Assembly (NCBI GenBank): GCA_017506865.1 | Contig: JAFCMP010000036.1 | Span: 186,001-250,000, forward strand | Length of the DNA: 64,000 nt | Direction: 5' to 3' | Origin: Tribonema minus | Lineage: Eukaryota; Sar; Xanthophyceae; Tribonematales; Tribonemataceae | Made by a program: the position numbers and the translations under genes | Part shown: positions 1 to 12,442 of the stretch, in pieces | How positions within the stretch are numbered: the stretch's first letter is position 1 | Layout: the number at the start of each line of letters is the position of its first letter | The notes under the pieces: generated by a model | Seen by the model: only the letters and a program-made list of their open reading frames with translations | Told to the model about the DNA's origin: nothing | Database searches by the model: none

Positions 1-94
1 CAGCTCACCCCAACCGCACGCTCAAGTCGATGCGACAACAAAGTAAATTGAACCTAAACAATCTCGATGTTATGCATGCTGCGCCGCGCGACAG

Positions 95-3000
95 GGCAAC
101 AACTGCCTGCGCGACGGGCGCGAGCTGGACCGCCTGCGCGCGCTGCCACGCCTCGCCATACTGGACACGGGCGGCAACGCGCTGGCGCAGCGGCGCGCGC
201 ACCGCGCACAGGCACTATTTGCGCTGCCCTCGCTCAAGGTGCGCAACGGCAGCGCGGCAGTGCGGCGCCGCGCCCCATCGTCCATGTTGTTGTTGTTGCA
301 CTTGCCCTCGCGCATCATATTGAATTGAATTCCGCTACTGCAGGCGCAACAACGCGCGCACCGCGCGCAGGCACTCTTCGCACTGCCCTCGCTCAAGGTG
401 CGCGACGGCAGCGCTGCCTTAGGGTTAGGGTTAGCGGTTTGCGGCGCCGCGCTTCATCATCGGTGTTGTCGTCAATGCACGTACTGCCCTTGCGCATTGC
501 AGTGGAGCGACTTTTGCTGCTGCAGGCGCTGCGCGCGTGCACTTGCGAGGCTCGGCACATGAACGTTTTCCACACAGCGCTGCGCTTTCTGCGTACCAGC
601 ACGAGGTGGACACAGGGTAAGGGTTATAGATAGGGTTAGTATTACGGCTACAGGTAAATTACATTTGTCAGAGTTTCGCTTTGTTAGTGCACAACAACAG
701 ACTAGGTTGGACTTGAAGCTGGTGCACGTTCCTCGGTGGCCAAGCGCTGCTGACGCCTAGATGCCAAGCCGTGCTGCATGTCACTGCGCCCTGCTGTTGC
801 AACACAGACAGTGGCGCGTACAAAAACAGCCGATTGCAGATTCATCATAGGTACTTCCGAAGTGCACGCGTGCATGTGGTGGGGGTGCGGCACAGAGTAA
901 AGCGGAACCTGGCTTCGCCTCTGACGCGCATGTACCTCAGTACGACACTCGTCCTGTTGCAGCAACTGCACTCGCGGTACATGTGGCAGCGCGACAACGC
1001 CGGGCAGACAGGCCCTTGTAAGTGCCTGCATAGATATTATGTGTACTTGAAGTAAGTACTTCTATATGACCAATTTTGTGCATGTATGCGTGTGGCAGGT
1101 GCTTGACGGACTAGGCGTTGGCGCGGGGGAGACGGATGCCGCACGGCAGCAGCTCGAGGGTGCTCTGACGGAGGACGCGCTGGCAACTGCTGTGGGACAC
1201 CGCGACCTGAACTCGCTCACAAGTCTGAGTCTCGATCAGGTAGTGCATTCATGAATCCACCAAGGGCGGTACAGCAGGGTGCCGTGGCCTGCATTTTTGC
1301 GCACGAGTCTGAGTTTCATCAGGTATAGGGTTAGGTTTAGGGTTAACTCGAGGGCGCGCTGATGAAGGACATGTCGTCGTGCCGACGACCGCCGTTGGGC
1401 ACCGCGACCTGAACTTGCTCACGAGTCTGAGTCTCGATCAGGTAATGCGTGCACCAATTCACGGAGGGCACTGATTGGGGCGCCGTGGCCTGAAATCGCT
1501 CATGAGCCTGAATTTTCATGAGGCATATGCATTCATGAATCTGTGAATTCATGAGTTCACGGATGACATGAATTGGGGCACTGCGACTGAGCTAGCTCAC
1601 CAGTCGGAGTCTGGATCGGGCATGCGTGTATGAACAATAATGACCGTTTGCATCTCGCGTTAAAGAATGTGGTATCGCTTGCACAATGCGCGGTACCGCG
1701 CTAACTAACCCTGACCCTGGCCTGGTGCTCCCGGCCCTACCGCCAGACTGCGTCTCGAGTGATTATGCGCCGAGAACCATGACATTTCCCATTTGAATGC
1801 ATGCTTCAGTGTTTTGACAATGTTTGCTTTGCCGAAGAGGATCTGACCGACAGGATCGCATCTAACTGGGCCACGGACATTGCACAAGATAGCATGGACA
1901 TTGAGCGGGTACAGAAAGCTGGCACCGATGAGGGTTAGGCGAGGGTTAGGATCGAGGCTAGTGACACGTAAGGGACACTTCAAGCATGAAGAAGCCACAA
2001 AGTTTGGTGGGACGCGGCGGGCTAGCATCACCGCCGTGCACAGCGTCTACCCGAGAGCAGCGTATGCCCATGCACCACATACCCCCCCCCCCCCCACTCA
2101 CCCCTACCCCAACGAGCCGAGCGTCCCTAACCCTAACCCTAACCCTAACCCTAACCCTAACCCTAACCCTAACCCTAACCCTAACCCTAACCCTAACCCT
2201 AACCCTAACCTTAACCCTAAGCGTGCCGCCTCACGTCCCCCACCGCCCCCTATCGCCCGCCCGTCGCCGCAGGGCAAGTGGCGCGACGTCAGCATCTTGG
2301 GTGCGCCGGGACTGCTGCTGCCGTCGCTCACGGCGCTGTCGCTGCGCGGCAACCGCCTGTCGGCGCTGCCGCCGCCGCTGTGCGCGCTGACGGCGCTCGA
2401 CGTGACGGCCAACCGCATCGGCGGCGTTGCTGCTGCTGCCGCCGCCGCCGCCAGTGAAGGCGATGCGCCGAGCCCCGCCGTGTGCTACCTTCAGCTGCAG
2501 GTGCGTGGCGCGTTGCACACCTGGCATGGCGCATCTAAAGCGTTTATGCAGCATTTGGGATGCGCTGTGCTGCATACGCGTCAGTGCTCAGTGCAGAGAC
2601 GCGGCTCGATGCGACCAGCAGGTGGCGCGCTGATGCGCAGGAAAATCTGAGCTGCCAGCGAGCGTCTGCGGAGTGCCGTGCCCGTTCTTGCAGGCTTGCT
2701 GCCCGCTTTTGCTGTTGCTCTGTTGAGCATCGCAATCGCCGTAAAACTGGCCTCTGGTGAGTTGATCGACAGCTGCTGGCAATGTGCCCATTGCACATGC
2801 CGTACGCTCGCTTCTCGGGTCAGAGTTCCGGCTCAAGGACTGTCGTCTCGCAACCACGCATTGTGTTATACCGACGATGGCCCTTGCACTGGAGCCGATG
2901 CCGTGCACGCGCACGGCTGTTCTTGCGCAGCGTGCCGCGCCAGGCGCCCGCTGCCGCCACCTCAATCCCAATCAGTCCTGGTCATGCATCATCATCACAA

Positions 3001-5162
3001 ATACAGGGTACGATGACCCAGGCATCACCGCGTCTCCATGTCGCATGCGCCGCATGCCAATGGCATGACCCCTCCTGCACCCCTAGCCCTAGCCCTAACC
3101 CTAACCCTCTGACCCTACTGCTCAGGTACAGCGCCGCACAACACTGCTCCAGATCGTAAGACAGCGGCTTTGCTTTCCGCGTGCGTCGTCCAGCCGCTGT
3201 TACTTCACCCCTTTCTCTAAGCCTAACCCTACCCTGCGCCGCGCAGGTGCTGCGCCTCGCGCGCAACCGCGTCTCTGACCTGCGCCTCCTGCCGCTGAGT
3301 GGCATGCCCGCGCTGTCAGTGCTCGACCTCAGCCGCAATGCCGCGGTCACCTCGCTGGTGGGCATCGGCGCCGCCACGGTGCGTCAACCTTTCGCTGTCT
3401 GCGTGCTTCGTTACGCATGATGAGCATGTCAGGGTTATACCCAGGATTTTTTTTGCAAAATGCAAATGACGCTTTGAAATGCGCATCTGCCTCACACAGG
3501 CAGACAGGGTGCCGCGCCCCCAAACGGATGCCGTGGACTCCTTGCGAGGCCTCACTACTCCCAATCAAAGCCCGACACGGCGGTTACCTCCCACTCTTGT
3601 GCCCATCAGAGCAGCCGCCCACTAATGAAATTGCTCAAGATGCCTGATGCTGATTTCACCTTTGGTTGCATGCGCGCCGTCGCACCTGTGTGCGCCGCGC
3701 AGACGCTGGTGGACCTGTGCCTGAACGGCTGCCGGCTGCGCACGCTCACGGGCGCGGCCGCGGCGCTGCAGGCGCTGAGCGCGCTCCGCAGGCTCTTCCT
3801 TGAGGTGAGCGCTGCTGCTCTCGCGTGTTAGCAAGGAATGCACGCACTTCACAAACGAGTAAACGAAAGGTACAACACAGGTCCATGAGTACAAAGTTAG
3901 CTCAGGCAGGGGCTGCTGCTGCCATCTGTTGAAGCTCAGACGCAGTGCGCGGCGGAGCTCATATTGCGGCCCACTGTGCACGATTTTGGGCTTGTGGTGA
4001 TGGCCGTCTCTCTTGTGGTGAGCGCTGCCATGGCATGCCGCAAAGCCACACGCTGCGCGTCGGCATCAAGCAGAGCAGCGGCAGGCATAATGCTGCGGCA
4101 TGAGTCGCCATACATCCGTCAACGCAACTGCACGCTCTCGCCGATCCTGCCAGTGCCGCCTACGCACACCGCCTGCTGCCGCCAAGCTGCACGCGCCGCC
4201 CATCATCACCGCTCATCATCCACCGACGCCGCCCCGTCCCCTCAGGACAACGTGCTGCGCGAGCTCGCCCCCCTGGGCGCGGCGGCGGCAGCGTCGCTGC
4301 AGACCCTCGCGCTCGCGCGCAACCGCCTGCCCGCCATGGCCAGCCTCGCCGCCCTCGGCGCGCTGCCAGCGCTGCGCCACCTGACGTTCGCCGGCAACAA
4401 GCACGCCGCCGCCGCTGCGCCGGCCGCCGCTGCCGCCGCCGTCGCCGCGGTGTCTACGCTGATGCCAGCACTCTTTCCGCGCCTTGCGACGCTGGACGGC
4501 GTGCCATGGTGTGACGTCGCGGCTGCGCCGCCGCCACTGCTGCCGGCGCTGCTGCCAAGCAATGGTGGCAATGGCGGAGGCAGCAGTGGCGGCAGTGGCG
4601 GCGGCAGCAGCGGCGGCGGCGGCAGCGGCGGCGGCGGCAGCGCTGCCTCTGCCTGCGACAGGCTGCAGGTGATGTCGTGCCAGGTGCTGCGGCTGCCCAC
4701 AGCGGGCGGCGTGCATCACGGCATGGGCGCAACTGACAGCAGGCATGGCACGGAAGGTGAGCGCGTTCGCTCGTGATAGCTATTCCTCTGACTGTGCTGT
4801 TTCGGTGATCAGGATGCGGTCTGCCCTCTGCTGCAGCACTGGTGAAAGTGAGTGGAGTAAACGCCTATGAACACAATCACGCAATGTCTGCGTAACAGAG
4901 TGCAGTAGCATAGAGCATACTACATGCTGCTACCTTGTCTCCGCAGTCATTGGTCCGCACACCCACAACCTTACACCCTCAACATAGTCGTCACCGACCC
5001 TTAGTGTCAGCACAGGCAATTCAAGCCCGCCGCACGCCTTTGTCACTGGTGCCAACGCGCAGGATCCACGCAAGCAGCAGCAGCGGCAGCGGCGCGGCTG
5101 GGGCTGCCGTCGCCGCCGCGCGCCATCCGCGTGCAGCGCGCCCGCTGCCGCCTCCGACGCCT

Positions 5163-5217
<55 letters not shown>

Positions 5218-5619
5218 CCGCAGCAGCAGCGCCGCACGCCGCCGCACGGCCGCTCGCGCAGCGCGGACCTCGGCTGCCAGCTGTCCATCACGCCGCAGCG
5301 CTCCTCACACGCAGAGCACTGCTGCGGCGTTGACGGCGGCGGCGGCGGCGGCGGCGGGCGCGCGTACGACAGCGTGGCGCGGTCGGCGGTGCGGGTGTCA
5401 AACGGCAGCGCCGCCGCTGCCGCCGCCGCCTCTGCTAGCGCGTCGCCGCTGCGGAGGTCCACGCTGCTGCGCGGCGACGGAGCTCGTCGCGATGCAGAGG
5501 CGTGGGGACGCGCTGCTGCGCAGACGCTCGAGCTCGGCGCGACTGACTCTTTATCACCCTTGCGCACCGTCCCGCGCGGCGGAGGCGGCGGCGGCAAGTC
5601 GCGCAGGTGCAGCGCGTGA
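95..5619 (+). CDS. Leucine-rich repeat protein, 5' end outside window
   Basis: Seven phase-consistent exons: 95-238, 1099-1239, 2273-2500, 3247-3378, 3703-3804, 4246-4756 and 5063-5619, giving at least 604 residues to a TGA. Exon 1 ends in an LRR-cap pattern (LDTGGN then LPSLK) that joins VLDG of exon 2. Exons 3 to 6 carry further LRR cores such as LTALSLRGNRLSALP, LSVLDLSRN and LQTLALARNRLP. Exon 6 then turns into a Gly/Ser-rich linker. The last exon has a run of 17 glutamines and Gly and Ala runs; it joins exon 6 in phase 1, which selects the glutamine frame. LRR modules usually bind proteins. I cannot assign a subfamily, and the domain order suggests a scaffold. The first exon's acceptor is only plausible, and more exons lie to the left. 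The stop could move if another intron follows the AG/GTGCAG near 5606. Confidence 0.82.
343..480 (+). repeat. Donor-side echo of LRR exon 1
   Basis: Bases 343-397 repeat the end of the exon that stops at 238 (LFALPSLK coding), again followed by a GTGCGC donor. The similarity continues into the intron. The copy contains a TTAGGGTTAGGGTTAG insertion at about 420-436 that the first copy lacks. Confidence 0.8.
1278..1620 (+). repeat. Decaying echo series of LRR exon 2 end and donor
   Basis: The exon end at 1239 (coding SLTSLSLDQ) is repeated at about 1343-1440 with an intact CAG/GTAATG donor. Weaker copies sit near 1278-1325, 1478-1523 and 1568-1620; each keeps the GCACCG/GCCGTGG...CTC..GAG..GAGTCTG skeleton but loses the donor. 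Confidence 0.7.
2125..2219 (+). repeat. Interstitial telomere-like array (CCCTAA)n
   Basis: About 15 consecutive CCCTAA units with one CCTTAA variant, inside the LRR intron just upstream of the exon starting at 2273. Genes continue on both sides, so this is not a chromosome end. Confidence 0.95.
5164..5214 (+). repeat. CAG trinucleotide repeat, coding polyglutamine
   Basis: Seventeen CAG codons in the last LRR exon. The splice phase of the preceding exon sets the glutamine frame rather than the polyalanine or polyserine frame. A likely length polymorphism. Confidence 0.85.
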
Positions 5620-7313
5620 TGCCCCCCCCCCCCAACCCCCCGCGTGCGCGCAACCCGACAACTTCCAGTTCAGCGCGTGCGGTTCTGGGTTTAGCGCAGG
5701 CGGCGGCTGCGTGTCCTGCACCACGAGCGGTGGAGGGTTGCGTCGCTGTCGACGTTGCGTGGGCTGCGGCTGTCGGCACGCATGCTTTTGAATATCTGTG
5801 GGCTCTGACACTGTAGAGCAGTGGCGCCACAAACCTCTTGAACAACCGCATCTCCGGCGCTGTTCCACCTTTGATCCTTTTGACAATGGTTCATTGCAGC
5901 CGAGCGAGCACTGAGTTTACCAAGCAACATAGTGAGTTTACGTCGGCATTCTTAGACGCACTGTTGCCACTTGACCTCCACTTGTATGCGTTGATCAACG
6001 CCACAGTCAATACAATATACACATGCCTGTCTGTGACAGCAATGCTGCCACTGCTTTTGCTGTGGCAATGGCGCACAGCAAGTCATTGCTGAGGTTGCCA
6101 TTATATGCCAATGTGCTGCTGCTGGCACTGCACCTTTCTGCCCGGATCATGTGTTGAGGAACGTTTGTGCGCGCACAATATATGTGATACGTTACATCAT
6201 GAACGCCACTGTTGCAAGCATGTCTGGCAGTTGCTCTACTGAGGCAACGGCACGTATTCTTGGCATGACTATAACACTGACGTGCGTGCAGCTGTCATGC
6301 AATGTATGCTCACAGTATGCCCCGATGAAATGCCTGTACGGGCCGCTCATAGTGCACATGCAATAACATGCGTGCCGGATGGCGAAATGGTGAAAAGTAG
6401 ATGGTGCGCCTATGACATGATGCCGCAGCGTCACGGTCGCCGCTGCTGCAATATAATGTCTTGCTATTGGCAGTGCTCTGCAAAGGCAACGAAGTCCTGA
6501 TAGACTTTCCAGTCATGTGATGTACTTGAAAGCATACACATGTTTGAAACCGACGAGGTGCTAACGCAGCCTGTGTCAGCGTTGGCACAGCTGACGACAC
6601 TGCCGTGCATGCAGCCACCACGCAATGTATGCACACAGTCTGACCCGATGCAATGCCCGTACGAGCCACTCACAATGCATGTGCAATGACATGCATGCCA
6701 AATTGCGGAGTGGTGAAAAGCACACGTGCACACAATGACATGATGCTGCAGCGTCACGGTCGCCGCCGCCGCACCGAATGTCTTGCTGTTGGCGCTGCTC
6801 TGCAAAGGCAATTGCTGCGGCATGCTCTGATGGCAGTGCCAGTAGTGTAGCTGCCATGTGATGTACTCGGCAGCATGCACAAGTCTGGAACTCATGATAT
6901 GCCAGTGCAGCGCATCCATGCTACACGTGCAGAGGCATCCATATGCACAAACGTACTTGGGAAAAAAATTAACAGAGTCCACGAGCACAGTGATTTCATG
7001 GTTGCACTGTGAATGGATCATCAATGACTGCTGCAACAAGGGCTGGGCAACAAGGCCCCTAGTCCAGTCCTGACGGTAAGAGATGCAGAGCCGCAGGCAT
7101 AACATCAGTCTTTTAAGCATTGAGAGGGGTCACAGAAGACAATTTGCGCGTCACGCACGTGCAGCGCAAGGATCGCGTGCTCGTTCAGACCTTACTTCAA
7201 AGTACATTTATTTCGTACCGGTGCAAACACGCAGGAAGCAAGCTCAGGTGCTGAGGTAAGATACAACATGGACGTGCATGTACGTGCATGCAAACGCGCC
7301 GACGACAACCTAC
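5620..7313. other. Convergent intergenic region with a degenerate tandem duplication
   Basis: This lies between the LRR stop and the ankyrin-gene stop. No coding exon is supported. A block at about 6283-6500 recurs at about 6602-6820. It includes GCAATGTATGC, TGGTGAAAAG, GACATGATG and CGTCACGGTCGCCGC in order. The duplication is roughly 320 bp apart and clearly diverged. Both 3' UTRs must fall here, but I see no clear polyadenylation signal. Confidence 0.6.
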
Positions 7314-10300
7314 TCACTTCCTCATTGCCAAAAGCTGGTACAAATACGGCAGGTGCGCAAGGTCGCCCGCGCTACGGCTGCTGCTGCCGCCGCCGCCACT
7401 ACTCGTGTACATGTCCCCCTGCCTCGTGAAGCTGGGATCAAAACTCCGCGCCATCTGCGCACTGCAATCGCCGCTGCCGCCGCCGCTGCCGCCTCCGCTG
7501 CCGCCTCCGCCGGTGTTCTCGCTTAGCTGCTCTGGATTCAGCGGCCAGCTCAGCGGCCGCGCGCTCGCGCCACCGCAGCCGCCCCTGTGAGCCACTCTTG
7601 CAGCGTGAGCCTCATCTGCCTTGCAAAAACCGAATGAACCAGAGCGCCCCTCGCTCCTCGGTGCGCAGCGCTGCGTCACGGCGCCGCCGCCGCTGCCGCC
7701 GCAGCTGCCGCCGCCGTCATCGTAGCCAGAGGCATGGCGATCCGCCGAGTCCCAGAAGGAGGCGCACAACGAACTGCCGACACCGCCACCAACCGTGGGC
7801 GCATCGCCGCTGCCATCATCACCCCCTTCGCCGTTCATGACGTGACTCTGACTCTGGTGCTGAGGCGCGCGCGCGGCCCGCAGCGCCGCCACCACGCCCT
7901 CGAGCCTGGCGCGCAGCGCGCCGTTCTCGCGGCGGAGCTGCGGAAAGGAGTGCGGCAGCAGCGGCGGAGGCGGCGGATCAGGCAAAGGGGCCACGGCGCA
8001 ACAAATTAGCAGCACGGGTGCTGCAAATCGTGTGCGCGACAGATGGAGCGGCAGTGGTGGCGGCTGTGGCGTGTGAAAGCGCTGCCTGCTGGCGAGCACT
8101 GCTGCGCCGCCGCGCTGCTGGTCGGTGACGCGTGCAACCCGCTCTGAGGTGCCCGCAGGCGCATCGCTTCGCTTCGCGGCGGCAGACAACGGTACTAGGT
8201 GTTGTATATTGCCGGAGCAGCACCGGACGCAGCACTGGTCCTCATCCTTTCAGACTCTCTGCCTGCAGTCAAGTCACTCTGACCGACCTCTTGTGGTACT
8301 GCTGCCTGATGTGGACACCAGCAAGAGGCCTGCGCGCTCGCCCAAATCATTTTGCGCTGCTTCTCAGGTCTGCCACCCAGCAGTTTGCAGCTCGTGGCGG
8401 CGGCTGCACACTGCACCGCCGCATGCGATCAGCCCCACGTCGATGCACCGCTTTGGTTGCGGCCTCAACTTGAAGAACCTTCGCGTAACCCAGGCGGAAG
8501 CCTGCATTGCTGACCCGCAAGCACCACAAGAGGTGTCAAGCCTGCATGCCCGCGCACACTGCTGCTGGCGCATCATTGCGCAACGCACCTGCTGCACATC
8601 GCCGCCCCCCTCCGCGCCCCCGCCGGCCGCCACCACGCTACCCTCCGGCGCCGCCGCAGCCACCGCCGCCGCCGCCAGTCCCGCGCCCGCTGCCGCGCGC
8701 TGCGTCAGCGCACGCGTCATGTGCGCCATGCACCGCTCCCGCTCCGCCAGCGCCGCCGCCACCGCCGCGTCCGCCGCTGCCACCGCCGCCGCCGCCGCTG
8801 CCACATCCGCGTCACAAGTGTCCACCTCCCGCAGCATTGCAACGACGACGGTGCCGCTGCTGCCGCCAGATGACCCTAGCGCTGCTGCCGGCGACGGCGC
8901 TGCCTCCGACGCTGCTGCTGCTGCTGCCGCCGTGTCATGAGTGCTGACGGGGTGCGCTGCAGCACTGCCATTCAGCGGCAGCGGCACCAGCATGTGGCTG
9001 TCGGGTAGGCTGGTATAGTCGACGTTGTGCTTGGCGAGCGCCGAGTTTGTGAGCGACGTGCCATCTTCTGTGTGCAAGGGGGCGGAGCACGGGGTGCCAA
9101 AGTTATGGAGCGGCAGTTGATAGGCGCATGCGGTATGCGCTTTGCACACCTCGCTGCCCCTACATTCAAGAGCACTGTGGGCCATACTATACTGCAAATA
9201 AGGTTTGAGCGGGCGCGCGTGTCGAGCACCGGCCCACGGCCTGCTGCGTGCAGTAAGGGATCAGCGCTGAGCACCGGCCCACGGCCTGCTGCGTGCAGTA
9301 AGGGATCAGCGCTGCCACTTGCCGCTCTTGACGTGGGTACCGGGAGTTTGCTATGCGACCACTCCGTGGCGGAGGACTTCGAAGCGTGCACCGCGGCTCC
9401 GTGACCATGCCTGCACCGCGCCCGCCAGCTGCGGAGGCTGTGCAAATACTGCGTGGAGGTGATCAACCCACCAGCCATGAATGCCATTGTTCCTTAAGCA
9501 CGTGCACAACACAGGTCTACGGCAGCGCGCACGTACCTGCAAAGAACTGCCCGCCGCTGGAGCCGCAGCTGCCACGCGACGCGGACGACGGCGACGGCTC
9601 GCGGCTGGCGCTGCTGCTGCTGCTGCCGCTGCCGTCGCTGCCACCGCCGCCCGCATCCCACGATAGCGCTGCGCCCCGCCGCGGCCCTCCGCTCCGCTCC
9701 ACTGCTGAGCACTGCTGACCCTGATTAGCCACCAACACGCCGGCCAGGTCTGACGGGTGCGCTGCCGGTACCGTTGCTGAGGGCGCGCGCTGCTGCTGGC
9801 CCGCTGGAACCACCTTACGGCCGGTGCCCAGCAGCGCCGCCGCCGCTGCTGCCGGCGCGTGCAGCGCCGCGCCGCCAGCGAAAGTGCGCTTCTGCTTCCG
9901 CCCCCCGGCAGTGGCGGCAGTGGCGTCGAACGGGTTCAGCTTTGCCGTGCCCGCCGCGACGTCCGCAGCAGGGTCGCTGCGCCCCTGGTGCTGCGGCTGC
10001 TGCCGGCGGTGCTGCGGCGCCTCCGCCGCCACCGCTGCTGCGCGCGCCTCACACAGCACGTCGAGCACTGCCTCGCGCTGCAGTGACTCTGCGACGGTCG
10101 GGTCGAAGTGGTCGCCGGGCTGGTGGCCATGCGAGTCCGTGGCGAGGGGATCGGCGCCGTACTGCAGCAGTGTCCTGCACACGTGGGCGAAAGGGCCGGC
10201 GGGGAGGGGGGGGGGAGGGGGAGTGGCGTGGGCTCACTGCGCTGGGGGGCAGCGCCGCGCAGAGCGCAGATGACTGACGGAGGGAAAACCGCACATGTCG

Positions 10301-11034
10301 TTGCGCCCGATGGGGGTTGCAGTGCTGCGGCCCATGGGGGTTGCAGCGGAGCTGCTGCTGCCAGTGGTCAATATCAAATGACATTGCTCAACAAGCTCTG
10401 TTCACATGCACTGTTCGCAGCGCACGCCCCACACCCGCCTGACAAATACGGCATTAAAACAAGACGCTACTTAGTCACTTCCTGATACCATAACAGACCG
10501 TGCGCAGAGACGCGCTGGCGCACCTGACCGCATCGACGTGCCCGTAGGAAGCGGCGTGGTGCAGGGGCGTGCCCTTGCCGCGCGTCTGCGCGCGCACGTC
10601 CGCACCATTGAACAGCATGTACGCGATGACCGGCACGTGCCCCTCCATGCACGCCCACGTGAGGGGGGTGCCGCCGTTCAGCGTCCGCGCCTCCAGCGGC
10701 GCTGACCTGATTTCCACCGGTCGCAGGGCAAGCAGGGAGTGTGAGGTAATGTCGCAGATGAGCGGTAGGCATAGCCGCGACGAGACAGCCGTTGACCAGC
10801 ACTGTGGAGAAACATGGTGGCTGTTTGAGTTGTGCTGAGGGAAGGAACCACTCACCTCTCTATCAACAGAGCCACCGCATCCAGCTTCCCTCTGAGACAG
10901 GCCCAATGCAGCGGAGTCGCCAGATATTTATCATCCTGGGCTGAGATCGAGCCTCCACTGTCCAGGTATTGGCGAAGCATGGACACTTCCCCTCGCTGCG
11001 CTGCCCGGAATGGATCCACCCGCTTCCAAGCCAT
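7314..11034 (-). CDS. Ankyrin-repeat protein with Ala/Gly-rich and short coiled-coil C-terminus
   Basis: Five exons: 11034-10856, 10706-10524, 10174-9537, 9067-8589 and 7937-7314, totalling 2,103 nt (700 residues). All junction phases agree (2, 2, 1, 0). Residues about 5-140 hold four to five ankyrin repeats, with the TPLHWACLRGKLDAVALL, TPLTWACMEGH, TPLHHAASYGHVDAV and LLQYGADPLATD signatures. The middle is Ala-rich. Exon 4 (AVAAALAERER region) and the start of exon 5 (LRRENGALRARLEG) look like short coiled coils. The tail is Gly/Ser-rich and ends LLAMRK. Ankyrin repeats mediate protein binding; the partner cannot be told. The start ATG sits in GCCATGGC context. No membrane segment or signal peptide is seen. 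Confidence 0.9.
9224..9313. repeat. Perfect 45-bp tandem duplication
   Basis: Bases 9224-9268 and 9269-9313 are identical. They lie in an intron of the ankyrin gene, away from its splice sites. The absence of mismatches implies a recent event or active homogenisation. Confidence 0.95.
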
Positions 11035-11770
11035 GGCTCCACGGCGTCAGGCTGGCGCCACGGCGTATTACGTAATCGGGAGCAGTGCCGTCAAGTCATG
11101 TAGAACGCCATGGGGCGGCCAAGGTTCTGCAGCACTGCCTTCGGCACATCCCTCAAGCGCAGTCGCCAGGCTCCATCAGTCATGAGGCAGAGTAAGTCGC
11201 CTCAACAGCATGAGTGTCGTCGTCACGCACACACACGAAATTAACACAAACTCCTTGTGCTCTCCGTGCTCTCAGAGTTCGCTGCTGCAATTGCGAGTTT
11301 TGCCGAGCGAGAGAGAGAGGCTATGTCGACGACGTTTCAGTGCGCCAGCTAATCAAATTGCACTTGCTCGTGCGAATAAATACGCTCAACACATATAAGC
11401 CGTACACAGCTGTCGCTCTGCTGTTATTTAAAATTTTTAAACACGTTTCTCCTCACGGTCACGAAACTTCAACCAAATCGTCGGAATTGAAGTTTGAGTC
11501 GGATCGAAGTTTGAGTGGAAGACGCAAGTGTGAAAAAGATTTGTTTACAAAGTGATTGCCTTGTGCCCTATTCCCAGTGCAAATGTACTCTACTTAGGGA
11601 GTGTTGCACATGTGCCTTGGGGAGACGCACCAGCTATACAACTGAGCACAGTAGTATATTACCTTACTTGCAGGTTTTGTAACTATTTAAAGAGATCCTA
11701 TGGCAGTACCAAGGAACGAACGTCAAGATCACGCACTATAAATGCTAGGAAAGCTAATTGGAAAAGCAAG
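11035..11770. other. Upstream region of the ankyrin gene
   Basis: No coding exon is supported. It is AT-richer than its surroundings, especially 11340-11560. It should contain the promoter and 5' UTR of the minus-strand ankyrin gene, but I cannot point to a specific element. Confidence 0.4.
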
Positions 11771-12312
11771 TACCGTATATGCCCGAGTTAACGCCCCCCC
11801 CGTGCGGGACTTTGCACAGCACGCCCATGGGCGTATACAGGGGGGGGGTCATGTACAAGGGGGGGGGGGGGCTTAGCTGCTCCATTTGAATTGCCAGCTA
11901 GCAGGGGGGGCGTTTACTAGGGCCGGAGGGAGCGCTTACAAGGTGCGAGCACAAGTTGTGGTGGCGATAGCGGACATCTCTGATAACGGCAATGGCGGTG
12001 CTGGCGAAGCTGCTGCAGCTACGTCAGCTCTTGTCAAGCGAGCATTGTTGCCTGTGTGACCATGCGTCGGCAGAAGAGAAAGCACTCAGAACGAAAACAT
12101 GAGTTCAAGTTCGGCTTGAAGTTCGGCTTAATTCGGCTTTGGGTGTGTGTGTGTGTTTTGCGAGGCCTTGCAACCATTTTGGTTGCTAAGGGGCGATTAC
12201 AAGGGGGGGGTGGGCGTTGTTGCCCACTTTGCCCTGGCAAGCACGCCCATGGGCGTTTACGAGGGGGGGGGGCCTGTACAAGGGGGGGGCGTTTACTGGG
12301 GCATATACGGTA
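11771..12312. mobile_element. MITE-like element, about 540 bp, TA-flanked terminal inverted repeats
   Basis: The left end reads TA-CCGTATATGCCC...AACGCCCCCCC and the right end is its reverse complement, ending GGGCATATACGG-TA. The terminal inverted repeats are about 28 bp. Internal subrepeats share ACGCCCATGGGCGT followed by long G runs (about 11820-11880 and 12240-12300). No transposase is evident. The TA duplication and short inverted repeats fit a non-autonomous Tc1/mariner-superfamily element, but that assignment is an inference. Confidence 0.75.
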
Positions 12313-12442
12313 GTTGTGAGTCGGAGCTTCAGGATGACACTCAGATTCTGAAGCGCGAGACACTTTAGGAATCACATTTGACATTGTATCATAGCTCATG
12401 ACAAGGAGCACACAGGTATTCTAGACAAAATGGTTGGTGGTA

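Noticed and set aside
2125..2219. True telomere at this position
   Set aside because: Exons of the same LRR gene continue on both sides, so the array is interstitial.
9187..9408. Minus-strand frame repeating ALIPYCTQQAVGRCS
   Set aside because: It is the translation of the 45-bp tandem duplication inside an ankyrin-gene intron, not a coding repeat.
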